Below, piece by piece: positions 38,131-48,050 of a stretch of 64,000 nt of DNA. The notes under the pieces were generated by a model. That model made no database searches. It worked only from the letters and a program-made list of their open reading frames with translations, and was not told the DNA's origin. The DNA comes from an uncultured Flavobacteriaceae bacterium (lineage in GTDB: Bacteria > Bacteroidota > Bacteroidia > Flavobacteriales > Flavobacteriaceae), in contig CANMFO010000005.1 of assembly GCA_947497245.1 (NCBI GenBank), positions 207,389 to 271,388 on the forward strand, in the 5' to 3' direction. How positions within the stretch are numbered: position 1 is the stretch's first letter; each line of letters begins with the position of its first letter. The position numbers and the translations under genes are program-made.

Positions 38131-39369
38131 ATGAAATCCATAATAATGATCGGTACTTCCTTGTTCCTTGTGGGGGTACGGGCCCAATCAGAGGCATTGA
38201 CAAGTTCCCCCTATTCCCTTTATGGATTGGGAGTGATAAATCAGACGGGTATAGGGGCTTTCAACGGCATGGGCTACTCCGGCATAGGGTTCAAAACAGA
38301 TAGTGAGATCAACAGCTTGAATCCGGCCAACTACGGCTTGATTCCCGAAAACTCTTTTTTTTATGATGTGGGTGTAAGGGCCCAGTACAACACCTACGGG
38401 AACATTACGGACAGTGAGGCAAAGACCAACTTCAATTTTTCAAACTTGGCGTTGGCATTTCCATTGACCGACGGCCTGGCTGCCGGAATAACGATGGTGC
38501 CGTATAGCGATGTGGGCTATTCCATTCTAGGGATACGGACCAATATTGAGGGCTCCAATGAAACTTTTGAAAGCAATGTTACCGGTTTGGGCGGACTGAG
38601 CGACCTTAGGATCAATATCGGATACCGGATGACCGACGGGCTCAGATTGGGAATCGGGACTTCCTTTTTGTTCGGGGCCATTGAGGAGAGCGAATCGTTT
38701 GCTTTGGACGGCAGTACTTTTGAACTTAATGAAAAGACCGGCTATAGTGGAGTTCGACTTGGTATGGGGTTGCAGATAGACCTTACCGATGCAATTACCT
38801 TGGGCAGCACCATACAGTTGCCGACCCGCTTGAATGGAAATTTAAAACAATCGGTGGTCAAAAATCTCGCAGGTTCCGAGATTACCGTTGAGGAGGATCA
38901 AGCTTCAAATGCGTCCGATTTCAAAATGCCCATGGAACTGGGGTTTGGAATAGGGGCTAGGTTCTTTGGCAATCTGGCCTTAAATGTAGATTACAAAAAG
39001 AACTTCTGGAATGCCACGGACCAAAACGAGAATTTGGGCCGATATGTGGACCAAGATATCCTTGCGCTGGGCGCGGAATACCTTAAAAACCGTACCAGTT
39101 ATAAGTACTGGGAGCGTGTAAGGTATCGGGCGGGCTTTAACTACGACAACGGATATTTGTCACTGAACGGCCATAAAATAGAGGGGTACGCCCTTACCGC
39201 TGGCATAGGTTTTCCCGTCGGCACGAGAAGCGGTTCCTTGATCAACCTGTCCTATAGTTATGGAGCAAAAGGACAAGTACAAAATGTACTGATTCAGGAA
39301 AAGTACCATCTTCTGACCCTGAACATAAGTTTGGAGGACATGTGGTTCCGGAAAAGAAAGATCAACTGA
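38131..39369 (+). CDS. Outer-membrane beta-barrel protein, FadL-like
   Basis: ATG 38131 gives a 412-residue protein with a signal peptide ending in GVRAQ. The N-terminus (SSPYSLYGLGVINQTGIGAF) and SEINSLNPANYGLIPENSF are typical of flavobacterial putative outer-membrane proteins of the FadL/PorV-like superfamily. Alternating hydrophobic strands and a C-terminal strand (LLTLNISLEDMWFRKRKI) support a barrel. It is probably co-transcribed with DUF4270. Substrate is unknown. Confidence 0.7.
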   Translation: MKSIIMIGTSLFLVGVRAQSEALTSSPYSLYGLGVINQTGIGAFNGMGYSGIGFKTDSEINSLNPANYGLIPENSFFYDVGVRAQYNTYGNITDSEAKTNFNFSNLALAFPLTDGLAAGITMVPYSDVGYSILGIRTNIEGSNETFESNVTGLGGLSDLRINIGYRMTDGLRLGIGTSFLFGAIEESESFALDGSTFELNEKTGYSGVRLGMGLQIDLTDAITLGSTIQLPTRLNGNLKQSVVKNLAGSEITVEEDQASNASDFKMPMELGFGIGARFFGNLALNVDYKKNFWNATDQNENLGRYVDQDILALGAEYLKNRTSYKYWERVRYRAGFNYDNGYLSLNGHKIEGYALTAGIGFPVGTRSGSLINLSYSYGAKGQVQNVLIQEKYHLLTLNISLEDMWFRKRKIN

Positions 39370-39404
39370 TCGATTTCCTTGGGCCATTTTCGAAAACCGG
39401 ACAA

Positions 39405-40784
39405 TTATTCGAACATCTCGGGTGTCGGGTGCTCCCATCCCTGGCGATAGTCACGTCGCAATCGTTCCGTGGCCTCGAGATCGCCCACTACGGTTCGGGT
39501 CTTGGGGTCGTATACCAGGGGCCGCTTTAGATCCATTGAAAGGTTGGCCAGGATACAACTTGAAGAGGAGATGTGCCCCTCTTCAATATCGGCAATGGGC
39601 CGTGTGTTGTTTTTGATCGCCGCAAGGAAATCCAGCATATGCCGTCGCGTCGCCGGTGCGGCATTGAGCTCGTTGTCCTTTTCAATCAGATCTTCCGGGT
39701 ATTTTTCCTTTTCGTAAAGGACGTCAAAGTGGATCGGTTCCACATTTTTGTCGTAAGGGGTGAAATCGGCCTGCATCGTACTGCCTGCCAAAGTTCCCTT
39801 TTCCCCGAACAATTTAAAGGACCATGGGTATTCCGGATCCGCTGGGGTGCCCCATGATCGATGTTGCCAAACGCAGTTCAAACCATCATATTCAAAAATG
39901 GCCGATTGCGTATCCGCAATGTTCGATTTGCCCTCTGTCTGCACATAGATGCCACCGGTCGAGGTGATTTTCGATGGCCATCCCAAATCGAGCATCCAGC
40001 GCACTGTGTCCAACATATGAACACACATGTCGCCCATGATGCCATTGCCATACTCCATAAACGTACGCCACCACCTTCTGTGCGGCAATCCGTCATAGGG
40101 TCGCAACGGCGCAGGGCCCGTCCACATTTCATAATCCAAATAGTCAGGGACCGTTTCCAAAGGCGGGTTGCCATTCGCCCGCATATGGAAATAACAGCAC
40201 ATTTCCACATGGGACACTTTGCCAAGAAGCCCGGAGTCGACAATGGTTTTTTTAACATCGATCAAATGCGGTGTGCTCTTGCGCTGTGTTCCAACCTGCA
40301 CCACCTTGTTGTATTTACGGGCTGCGGCGACCATGGCCTCGCCCTCGATCACATCAACGCTTATGGGTTTTTGTACATAAACATGGGCACCCGATTTTAG
40401 GGCATCGATGCATTGCAGCGCATGCCAGTGGTCGGGAGAGCCGATCAGCACGATATCCAGTTTGCTTTCCTTCAACATCTTTCTATAATCCCCGTACATT
40501 TTTGGCTTTTTCTTGGACTTTTGGCGTTGCGCCACCTGTTCCGCCGTGCTGTCCATAAACTTGCTGTCCACATCACAGACCGATATTACCTCCACATCGG
40601 TCACCTGGATCAATTTGAACAGATCACTGGTGCCGTACCATCCGCAACCGATGAGTCCAACCCGCCACGGTTTGTCCCTGTACATGGTTTCGAAGCCATA
40701 GGCCCCGAACGAGCTAAGGGCCAGTGCGGCAGACGTTCCTTTTATAAAATGGCGGCGATTGAGTTTGAAGTTTTTGTTTTCCAT
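39405..40784 (-). CDS. Tat-exported Gfo/Idh/MocA family oxidoreductase
   Basis: A 459-residue protein with a twin-arginine signal (NRRHFIKGTSAALALSSFGA). The N-terminal Rossmann fold has VGLIGCGWYGTSDLF and DIVLIGSPDHWHALQCIDAL, then VYVQKPISVDVIEGEAMVAA, with the EKP motif seen as QKP. The C-terminal alpha/beta domain carries FHMRANGNPP and MGDMCVHMLDTVRWM. Tat-exported members in Bacteroidota act on sugars or glycosides with tightly bound NAD(P); some GH109 enzymes have this fold. It is divergent from the sialate O-acetylesterase-like gene across 108 bases. Substrate undetermined. Confidence 0.82.
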   Translation of the reverse strand: MENKNFKLNRRHFIKGTSAALALSSFGAYGFETMYRDKPWRVGLIGCGWYGTSDLFKLIQVTDVEVISVCDVDSKFMDSTAEQVAQRQKSKKKPKMYGDYRKMLKESKLDIVLIGSPDHWHALQCIDALKSGAHVYVQKPISVDVIEGEAMVAAARKYNKVVQVGTQRKSTPHLIDVKKTIVDSGLLGKVSHVEMCCYFHMRANGNPPLETVPDYLDYEMWTGPAPLRPYDGLPHRRWWRTFMEYGNGIMGDMCVHMLDTVRWMLDLGWPSKITSTGGIYVQTEGKSNIADTQSAIFEYDGLNCVWQHRSWGTPADPEYPWSFKLFGEKGTLAGSTMQADFTPYDKNVEPIHFDVLYEKEKYPEDLIEKDNELNAAPATRRHMLDFLAAIKNNTRPIADIEEGHISSSSCILANLSMDLKRPLVYDPKTRTVVGDLEATERLRRDYRQGWEHPTPEMFE

Positions 40785-40892
40785 GTTGGTATTCTTTTAG
40801 TTAGGCAGTTCTAAAGATATTGAAAAAAAGTTTTTTTAATGGACAAACCACTAAATCAGTATATTTATGCATCAACCTATTAAATATTTTCC

Positions 40893-42272
40893 ATGGTTTC
40901 CAAACTTTTCTTGATCTTGCTCTTCCTGGTTTTTACCGTTCACTCCGCCTTTGCAAAAATTGTATTGCCGAACATCTTTTCGGACCATATGGTGCTCCAA
41001 AGAAACACCGAACTGCTATTTTGGGGCTGGGGCGCACCTGGGGAGGGCCTGACCGTAGTGACGGGTTGGGATGGACGGGCATACGACCTGAAAACGGGGA
41101 ACGATGCGCGATGGGAGCTAAAGGTGAACACGCCCGGCGCCGGTGGCCCTTTCCTTATCCAGTTTAGGGGAAGTTCGAATGAGGTCACTCTCGATGATGT
41201 TTTGATCGGTGAGGTATGGCTCTGCTCCGGCCAATCGAACATGGAATGGAGCGCCAACCACGGGATAAATCGTGCGGAGGAGGAGATAAAGAACGCGGAT
41301 CACCCCAACATTCGATTGTTCAGTGTGGATAAAAGAACTTCTGCCAGCCCGCAGGACGACCTGTCGGGGACTTGGGAGGTCTGTACCCCGAAAAGCATGC
41401 AGGACTTCAGCGCAGTGGCTTATTTTTTTGCCAGAAAACTCCAGCGGGAGATGAACGTTCCGATAGGAATGATCGATTCCTCATGGGGAGCCACCTGTGC
41501 CGAGGTGTGGACGCCCGCACCCATTTTTGAGGAACACGGGGACCTAAGGGCGGCCGCGGCACAGATACCCCCAAATGAATGGGTCACCACCACACCCTCG
41601 CGTCTGTACAACGCCATGATCGCCCCGCTGACCCCGTTTCGGATAGCCGGAACCCTTTGGTACCAAGGAGAATCCAACACCGCCAATGCCTCGACCTACG
41701 AGAAGATGTTCGAGACCATGATCGGTTCCTGGCGCGATCGCTGGGGATATGATTTCCCATTTTACTATGTGCAGATAGCCCCTTTTAACTACGGAACGCC
41801 CGAGGTAGGGGCCATGGTCAGGAACCAGCAGCGCTTGGCAATGGATTTTCCCCAAACCGGGATGGTGGTGGTAAGTGATATTTGCACGGTCGATGACATC
41901 CACCCACAAAACAAACAGGATGTGGGCCTGCGCTTGGCCAATCTTGCGCTGAAGGAACACTACAGAAAACTGGATACGGAGGTTTATGGGCCCCTGTACC
42001 GGGAAATCAAGATCATCGGCAAGAAAGTTGAGGTCTTTTTCGACCATGCCGAGGGGCTCCGGTCCGAAGCAAAAAAAATTACCCAATTTGAAATGGCGGG
42101 TGAAGATGGAATCTTTTATCCCGCAAAAGCCACACTGAGGAAAGACCGGGTCGTCCTGGTTTCAAAAGAGGTCGAACTGCCCCGGAAAGTCCGCTTTGCC
42201 TGGGACAATACGGACCTTGCCATCTTGTTCAATGAGGCTGGCCTGCCCGCTTCCAGTTTTATCAGCGATTAG
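40893..42272 (+). CDS. Sialate O-acetylesterase-like SGNH hydrolase
   Basis: A 459-residue secreted protein (signal FLVFTVHSAFA). It opens with the family beta domain (LPNIFSDHMVLQRNTELLFW), followed by GEVWLCSGQSNMEW, the SGNH block with the nucleophile Ser115, and AGTLWYQGESNTANAS. Characterised members remove O-acetyl groups from sialic acids; many Bacteroidota relatives deacetylate xylan or other polysaccharides. Deacetylation of an algal glycan is inferred from the neighbourhood, not proven. Confidence 0.82.
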   Translation: MVSKLFLILLFLVFTVHSAFAKIVLPNIFSDHMVLQRNTELLFWGWGAPGEGLTVVTGWDGRAYDLKTGNDARWELKVNTPGAGGPFLIQFRGSSNEVTLDDVLIGEVWLCSGQSNMEWSANHGINRAEEEIKNADHPNIRLFSVDKRTSASPQDDLSGTWEVCTPKSMQDFSAVAYFFARKLQREMNVPIGMIDSSWGATCAEVWTPAPIFEEHGDLRAAAAQIPPNEWVTTTPSRLYNAMIAPLTPFRIAGTLWYQGESNTANASTYEKMFETMIGSWRDRWGYDFPFYYVQIAPFNYGTPEVGAMVRNQQRLAMDFPQTGMVVVSDICTVDDIHPQNKQDVGLRLANLALKEHYRKLDTEVYGPLYREIKIIGKKVEVFFDHAEGLRSEAKKITQFEMAGEDGIFYPAKATLRKDRVVLVSKEVELPRKVRFAWDNTDLAILFNEAGLPASSFISD

Positions 42273-42337
42273 GACCGACCAGATTTGAAATCGTTCTTGC
42301 GGTTAAAAGTCGTATTTTCACGGGATAAAAATTGACT

Positions 42338-44446
42338 ATGATCTCCCATCCGACCTATTCTATCAAATTGTTGTTGGCCATTTCCTTGGTTTTGGCCATT
42401 TCCTGTGGGGAAGCCGAAAAAAAACAAGATTCCGAACACAAGTTCACGAACGCCCTTGCTGAGGAAACCAGTCCGTATCTGTTGCAACATGCCCACAATC
42501 CGGTCCATTGGCGGTCCTGGAGTCCTGAGGCCTTTGAAGATGCCAAAAAAGAGGATAAGTTGGTACTGGTGAGTATTGGCTATTCCTCCTGCCACTGGTG
42601 CCATGTTATGGAAGAGGAAACCTTTGAGGACGAGGAAGTGGCCAAGGTAATGAACGATAACTTTATCAGCATCAAGGTGGATCGTGAAGAACGTCCGGAT
42701 GTGGATCACATCTACCAGACGTTTCTGCAGGGATTGGGAGACAATGGGGGATGGCCTCTGAATGTCATTACCCTGCCCAATGGCAAACCGCTTTACGGGG
42801 GAACCTACCATACCAATGAACAATGGACACAGGTACTGCAAAAGATCAACGAAATGTACAAGGGCGACCCGGAAAAAGCGGCCGAATATTCCGATATGGT
42901 GGCCCAAGGAATAGCGGAGGTGAACATGATCCAACCCACCTCCGGTTTTGAAGCGCTTACGCAAGAGGTTTTAAATACCAGCGTCGCGAATTGGAAGCCC
43001 TATTGGGACCTGGGGCCAGGGGGGGACCAGGGAGAAGAAAAATTTATGATTCCCACCAATTTGGACTTTTTGTTGGACTATGCCGAACTATCGGGCGATG
43101 CAGGGGCCAGATCACATGTAAAGAACACTTTGGACAAAATGGCGATGGGTGGGATATACGATCACGCGGGCGGAGGTTTTTTTCGATATAGTACCGATCC
43201 GCAATGGAAAGTGCCCCACTTTGAAAAGATGTTGTACGATAATGCACAGGCCATTGGTCTCTATTCGAAAGCGTATACCATTTTCAGGGAAGATCGTTAC
43301 AGGGAAATCGTAGAAGGGACGATCGACTTTTTGGAGCGGGAAATGAAGGACACCCAAGGCGGGTACCATGCAGCCCTGGATTCACAGAGCGGGGGGGAGG
43401 AAGGAAAGTTCTATGTATGGAGCAAAACGGAACTGGAGGCTGTTTTGGGAAAGGAATTCGAGCTTTTTGTCGCGTACTACAACATTAGGCCCGAAGCCAT
43501 TTGGGAGGCTGAAAATTATATACTCCATGCCGATGCGGATGATGGCACCTTCGCCAAGGAGCATTCCATGTCAATGGAAGATTTACGATCGGCAAAGGCC
43601 AAATGGACAAAAGATCTGTTGGGAGCCAGGGAAAAAAGGGTGCCTCCGGGATCCGACGATAAAATCATCACCTCGTGGAACGCCCTATTGATCAACGGCC
43701 TGGTAGATGCGTACCATGCGTTTGGAGAGGCGACCTATTTGGAACGGGCGGAAGGCGTTTTTCAGTTTTTGATGGAGAAGAACCACCACAATGGGGAGCT
43801 CGTGCATACGTATAAAGAGGGTAGCCGGCTAAAGGAAGGCTTCCTGGAAGATTACGCATTTCTGATCGATGCCGGCCTAAAGTTGTATATGGCCACTTCG
43901 GATGAAGAATATTTGGAAACGGTACAAAAACTGGCAGGCACAACGGAAAAATTGTTTTCGGACGATGCCTCGGGCATGTACCACTATAACAGTGGGGACG
44001 AGCTGATTGCCAAAATTATCAAGACGAATGATGGGGATATTCCCTCGCCCAATGCGGTAATGGCCCATAACCTGTTCCGGTTGGGGCATATCGTTTACGA
44101 TGTAAAAATGATCGATAGGGCAAAACAAATGCTCTCTGCCATGGTGCCCGCCCTAACACAGGCGGCACCAAGCTATTCCCGTTGGAACAAGTTGCTGCTG
44201 CACAACACCTACCCCTATTTTGAAATCGCCGTTGTGGGCAAAAATTCCGAACCGCTGGCGAAAGACCTAAATGCGAAACACATTCCGAACGCCCTGGTCC
44301 TGTCCAGCAAGGTAGAGAGCGGGCTCCCTTTGTTCAAGGGCCGATATGTGGAGGATGGTACCTATATCTATGTCTGCCAAAACAGTACTTGCAAACTGCC
44401 GGTGGAAACCGTGGAAGCGGCCATGGGACAAATGGCGAATTTTTGA
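42338..44446 (+). CDS. YyaL/DUF255 thioredoxin-domain lipoprotein
   Basis: ATG 42338 (in preference to TTG 42332) gives a 702-residue protein with a lipobox (LVLAISC). Residues ~35-200 are the DUF255 thioredoxin-like domain: [14 protein letters not shown], then [18 protein letters not shown] with the CHWC pair, and [22 protein letters not shown] six-hairpin glycosidase-like (alpha/alpha)6 region follows. Despite the fold, no glycosidase activity is established for YyaL/SPATA20-type proteins. It follows the SGNH hydrolase gene at 65 bases; the relation is unclear. Confidence 0.82.
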   Translation: MISHPTYSIKLLLAISLVLAISCGEAEKKQDSEHKFTNALAEETSPYLLQHAHNPVHWRSWSPEAFEDAKKEDKLVLVSIGYSSCHWCHVMEEETFEDEEVAKVMNDNFISIKVDREERPDVDHIYQTFLQGLGDNGGWPLNVITLPNGKPLYGGTYHTNEQWTQVLQKINEMYKGDPEKAAEYSDMVAQGIAEVNMIQPTSGFEALTQEVLNTSVANWKPYWDLGPGGDQGEEKFMIPTNLDFLLDYAELSGDAGARSHVKNTLDKMAMGGIYDHAGGGFFRYSTDPQWKVPHFEKMLYDNAQAIGLYSKAYTIFREDRYREIVEGTIDFLEREMKDTQGGYHAALDSQSGGEEGKFYVWSKTELEAVLGKEFELFVAYYNIRPEAIWEAENYILHADADDGTFAKEHSMSMEDLRSAKAKWTKDLLGAREKRVPPGSDDKIITSWNALLINGLVDAYHAFGEATYLERAEGVFQFLMEKNHHNGELVHTYKEGSRLKEGFLEDYAFLIDAGLKLYMATSDEEYLETVQKLAGTTEKLFSDDASGMYHYNSGDELIAKIIKTNDGDIPSPNAVMAHNLFRLGHIVYDVKMIDRAKQMLSAMVPALTQAAPSYSRWNKLLLHNTYPYFEIAVVGKNSEPLAKDLNAKHIPNALVLSSKVESGLPLFKGRYVEDGTYIYVCQNSTCKLPVETVEAAMGQMANF

Positions 44447-44574
44447 ACTGCTCCTTTTTCATGAATTTTCGGACATTTTTGTTTCAATTTAAAATTTGTA
44501 TTTCCCATATCATTGAAAAAATGTAACTTATCATCCTAAATGAAAAGCTTATCCAATCAAACTAAATTCAGACT

Positions 44575-46296
44575 ATGCAAATAAAGGAATCATCCGAAAT
44601 TTATGATGTGATAATTGTAGGTTCTGGTGCAGGTGGGGGAATGGCCACAAAACAATTGGCCGACGCTGGTTTAAATGTGGCGGTCGTCGAGGCCGGCCCC
44701 TTTTTCGATCCAGCCGACCCGGTAACCCAGACCCAATTGAAATGGCCTTATGAATCTCCCCGACGGGGCGCAGGGACCGACCGCGCCTTCGGCGAATGGG
44801 ATATGGCCTACGGCGGTTGGGAAATAGAAGGGGAGCCCTATACCCATGAGGAGGGAACCAAATTCGACTGGTTCCGTTCCCATATGTTGGGAGGGCGTAC
44901 CAACCACTGGGGAAGGATTTCATTGCGTTTTGGACCAAAAGATTTTAAGGGCAAGGACCGGGACGGCTATGGGGAAAATTGGCCTATCGGATACGATGAT
45001 GTAAAGCCCTATTATGACAAGGTAGAGAAACTCATCGGTGTTTTTGGAACCAATGAGGGCATGGAAAATGATCCAGATGGATTTTTTCTCCCCCCCCCCA
45101 AACCCAGATTGCACGAATTGTTCTATATAGAAGGGGCCAAGAAAACCGGTGTTCCGGTAATTCCGAGTAGGATGTCCATGTTGACCAAGAAAATCAACAA
45201 CGATCGTGGAGTCTGCTTCTATTGCGGACAGTGTGGTCGTTCCTGTTCGGTCTATGCCGATTTTTCGGCGGGTAGCTGTTTGATCTTCCCCGCCCAGAAA
45301 AGCGGGGGCAAGGTAAAGATCTTCGTGAATTCGGTAGTGCGTGAGGTAACCACGAACGAGGAAGGCAGGGCCACAGGGGTTTCCTATATCAGTAAAGATG
45401 ACAGAAAGGAATATAAATTAAAGGGCAAGGTGGTCGTTCTGGCCGCATCGGCCTGTAGTTCGGCCCGAATCCTTCTAAATTCAACTAGCAAACAGCACCC
45501 CAACGGTTTGGGGAACAGCAGTGATGTGGTAGGGAAGTACCTTCACGATTCCACCGGTAGCAGTAGGGCCGGCTTCATTCCAGGCCTGATGAACCGAAAG
45601 GTGTCCTACAATGAGGACGGAGTAGGGGGAATGCACGTGTATTCTCCATGGTGGGGCGATAACTCAAAGCTCGATTTTCCCCGAGGGTACCACATAGAGG
45701 TATGGGGTGGCATGGGCATGCCCAATTATGGTTTTGGATGGAACCCGAACGATTTCAACAAATTCTTTGACCTCCCCATTGGTGGATATGGTGACGGACT
45801 TCGTGATGATGTCAAGAAATACTACGGATCCGTTATCGGATTTGGAGGCAGGGGAGAAGGTATTGCACTTAAGGAAAACTACTGCGAGATCGATCCGACC
45901 ACGGTAGACCAATTTGGTATCCCCGTGTTGAAGTTCAACTACAAATGGTCGGATATGGAGAAAAAGCAGGCCAAACATATGCAGGATACCTTTGAGGAAC
46001 TGATCCATAACATGGGAGGCACCCCCTTGGGAGATTCCCCGACCAAGGAACAGGATTACGGTCTCTTGACGCCGGGAAGAATCATCCATGAGGTAGGGAC
46101 CACACGGATGGGCGATGATCCCAAGACCTCCGTCACCAATAAATTCCAGCAATTGCACGATGCCGATAATGTGTTCATAGTCGATGCGGGCCCGTTTGTA
46201 TCCCAAGCGGATAAAAACTGTACCTTGACCATTTTGGCCTTGTCGTGGAGGGCATCGGACTATATCATTGAACAATTGAAACAGCAAAATATCTAG
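44575..46296 (+). CDS. GMC family oxidoreductase (sugar 3-dehydrogenase-like large subunit)
   Basis: A 573-residue FAD enzyme. DVIIVGSGAGGGMATKQLAD is the FAD-binding motif, GGRTNHWGRISLRFGP the GMC region, and GTTRMGDDPKTSVTNKFQQL with CTLTILALSWRASDYI the C-terminal GMC signature. CFYCGQCGRSC adds clustered cysteines. No signal peptide is present; export may depend on the Tat-bearing small subunit three bases downstream. Similar pairs include gluconate 2-dehydrogenase and glucoside 3-dehydrogenase (LacA/LacC-like) enzymes that oxidise the sugar C3. A ten-C run at 45090-45099 encodes the PPP of LPPPKPRL. Confidence 0.85.
   Translation: MQIKESSEIYDVIIVGSGAGGGMATKQLADAGLNVAVVEAGPFFDPADPVTQTQLKWPYESPRRGAGTDRAFGEWDMAYGGWEIEGEPYTHEEGTKFDWFRSHMLGGRTNHWGRISLRFGPKDFKGKDRDGYGENWPIGYDDVKPYYDKVEKLIGVFGTNEGMENDPDGFFLPPPKPRLHELFYIEGAKKTGVPVIPSRMSMLTKKINNDRGVCFYCGQCGRSCSVYADFSAGSCLIFPAQKSGGKVKIFVNSVVREVTTNEEGRATGVSYISKDDRKEYKLKGKVVVLAASACSSARILLNSTSKQHPNGLGNSSDVVGKYLHDSTGSSRAGFIPGLMNRKVSYNEDGVGGMHVYSPWWGDNSKLDFPRGYHIEVWGGMGMPNYGFGWNPNDFNKFFDLPIGGYGDGLRDDVKKYYGSVIGFGGRGEGIALKENYCEIDPTTVDQFGIPVLKFNYKWSDMEKKQAKHMQDTFEELIHNMGGTPLGDSPTKEQDYGLLTPGRIIHEVGTTRMGDDPKTSVTNKFQQLHDADNVFIVDAGPFVSQADKNCTLTILALSWRASDYIIEQLKQQNI
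45090..45099 (+). repeat. C10 homopolymer tract inside the GMC gene
   Basis: Ten consecutive C residues (last C of a Leu codon plus three Pro codons) lie about 170 codons into the GMC oxidoreductase. The reading frame is intact at this length. It is the longest C or G run noticed in the window; the next longest are seven. Confidence 0.9.
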
Positions 46297-46299
46297 AAG

Positions 46300-47022
46300 A
46301 TGGATAGAAGAAAAAGTTTACAAACAATTATTCTTGGTGCCGGAGCGGGCGCCACCGGTATCGCCTTGCAAGGTTGCAAGACCGAAGGGGACACTAGTGC
46401 GGAAGAGGCGGTGGCCAAGGGCGCCGAAAAATATTTTGGAAGAACGCCGGAAGAATTGGAACGCTTGGAAAAGCTATATGCGGAGGCGTTGTTCAATGCG
46501 CACGAGATGGAAACCATTTCGGTGCTCAGTACGGTGATCCTACCTCCGAAGGAGCCGCATGGCGGACCCATTGAGGCAGGCGTACCCGAGTTTATCGAAT
46601 TTATGGGAAAGGATATTCCATCGATGCAGACCACTCTTTTGGGAGGGCTGATGTGGTTGGACCACAAAAGCAATACCGAATATGGTACCGAGTTCAAATC
46701 GGCCACTTTGGAGCAGCAGAAAGCAATATTGGACCCCATAGCTTTCCACGACCCAGAGGTTTCCCTGGACGAACAGGCCCTGGAAATCCAATTTTTCCAT
46801 ATGATGCGCGGCCTTACCGTCACTGGATACTATACCTCCAAGGTAGGTCTTGAAGACCTCGGTTACAAGGGCAACCAACCCAATGTTTGGGATGGGGTTC
46901 CCCAAGATGTGCTGGATCAGCACGGGATGGCCTACGACCCTGCCTGGATAGCAAAATGTGTGGATCAGAGCAAGCGTGGCGTTATCGCCGAATGGGACGA
47001 AAATGGAAATCTTTTGACCTAG
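46300..47022 (+). CDS. Gluconate 2-dehydrogenase subunit 3 family protein, Tat-exported
   Basis: A 240-residue protein starting with a Tat-type signal (MDRRKSLQTIILGAGAGATG) followed by a lipobox-like LQGC. ETISVLSTVILPPKEPHGG and GVPEFIEFMGKD match the gluconate 2-dehydrogenase subunit 3 family, the small partner of GMC dehydrogenases. It probably carries the GMC subunit through the Tat pathway and tethers it to the membrane. It starts three bases after the GMC stop, forming a two-subunit unit. Confidence 0.85.
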   Translation: MDRRKSLQTIILGAGAGATGIALQGCKTEGDTSAEEAVAKGAEKYFGRTPEELERLEKLYAEALFNAHEMETISVLSTVILPPKEPHGGPIEAGVPEFIEFMGKDIPSMQTTLLGGLMWLDHKSNTEYGTEFKSATLEQQKAILDPIAFHDPEVSLDEQALEIQFFHMMRGLTVTGYYTSKVGLEDLGYKGNQPNVWDGVPQDVLDQHGMAYDPAWIAKCVDQSKRGVIAEWDENGNLLT

Positions 47023-47165
47023 TTGGTGCGATGGTTTGGCATGTCGATGTATGACCGGCGCTCCAAAACTTGAAATCCCTTCAAATTTTGGATGGCGGTA
47101 CGCTTTCCCGCCTCAGGGGATGGGGTGGGCAAAACCAATATAGGAACCGATAAACAATAGGTAAA

Positions 47166-47984
47166 ATGAAAAAATTCGCAACACTTCTACTTCTTACGGC
47201 ATTTGGTGCGTCCATGTATGCGCAGGATGTCGGAATACAACTTTACAGTCTTAGAAACCAGTTCAAGACCGATGTGCCGGGAACGCTCAAGCTTATCAAT
47301 GATTGGGGCATTACCAATCTGGAGGGCGGTGGCACCTATGGACTGCCCATGGAGGAATTTCAGGGACTGTTGACCAAGAACAAGTTGGACGTGGTCAGCG
47401 TGGGCGCCGGCTATGAAGATTTGATGAACAATGTGGAAAAGGTCGTTGAGAATGCAAAGGCCTTTGATGCCAAATACGTGATGTGTGCGTGGATTTCCCA
47501 CGAGGGCAACAATTTTGACATAGCCAAGACCAAAGAGGCCGTGGAGGTTTTCAACAAGGCGGGAAAAAGACTGCAGGAAGAGGGCATTACCTTGGCATAC
47601 CATGCCCATGGTTACGAATTCCGGCCATATGACGGAGGGACGCTCTTTGATTATATGGCCAAAAATGCAGACCATTTTGCCTTTGAGATGGATGTGTATT
47701 GGGTAAAGCACGGTGGAGAAGATCCCCTGGCCCTTTTGAACCGATATCCCGATAAATTTGTGTTGCTCCACCTCAAAGATATGCAGCACGGCGTAAAGGG
47801 AAACAACACCGGCCATGAAGACGTTGAAACCAATGTGGTTTTGGGTACGGGCCAGGTCGATATCGCTGGAGTCGTAAAACGGGCCAAGGAACTCGGTGTG
47901 GTCAAATACATGTTCATCGAAGATGAATGCTCCCGTGTTGTGGAGCAGGTTCCACAAAGTCTGAAGTTTTTGAAGGGACTATAG
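47166..47984 (+). CDS. Exported sugar isomerase/epimerase-like TIM barrel protein
   Basis: A 272-residue protein with a signal peptide ending in GASMYAQ. VGIQLYSLRNQFKTDVPGTL and the barrel segments LAYHAHGYEFRPYDGGTLFD, FAFEMDVYWVKHGGEDPLAL and FVLLHLKDMQHGVKG match the AP endonuclease 2/xylose-isomerase-like family, with metal-binding Glu/Asp/His residues. Secreted members in Bacteroidota include 3-keto-glucoside lyases/hydratases. Being downstream of the GMC pair, it could process the 3-keto sugar made there. The gap of 143 bases before it holds no gene. Confidence 0.8.
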   Translation: MKKFATLLLLTAFGASMYAQDVGIQLYSLRNQFKTDVPGTLKLINDWGITNLEGGGTYGLPMEEFQGLLTKNKLDVVSVGAGYEDLMNNVEKVVENAKAFDAKYVMCAWISHEGNNFDIAKTKEAVEVFNKAGKRLQEEGITLAYHAHGYEFRPYDGGTLFDYMAKNADHFAFEMDVYWVKHGGEDPLALLNRYPDKFVLLHLKDMQHGVKGNNTGHEDVETNVVLGTGQVDIAGVVKRAKELGVVKYMFIEDECSRVVEQVPQSLKFLKGL

Positions 47985-48050
47985 CGGGCTGGAATTTTGA
48001 TGTTGAAGGTCCAATTTTGGTACATCGAACCCAAAAATTGATAGGAATCC

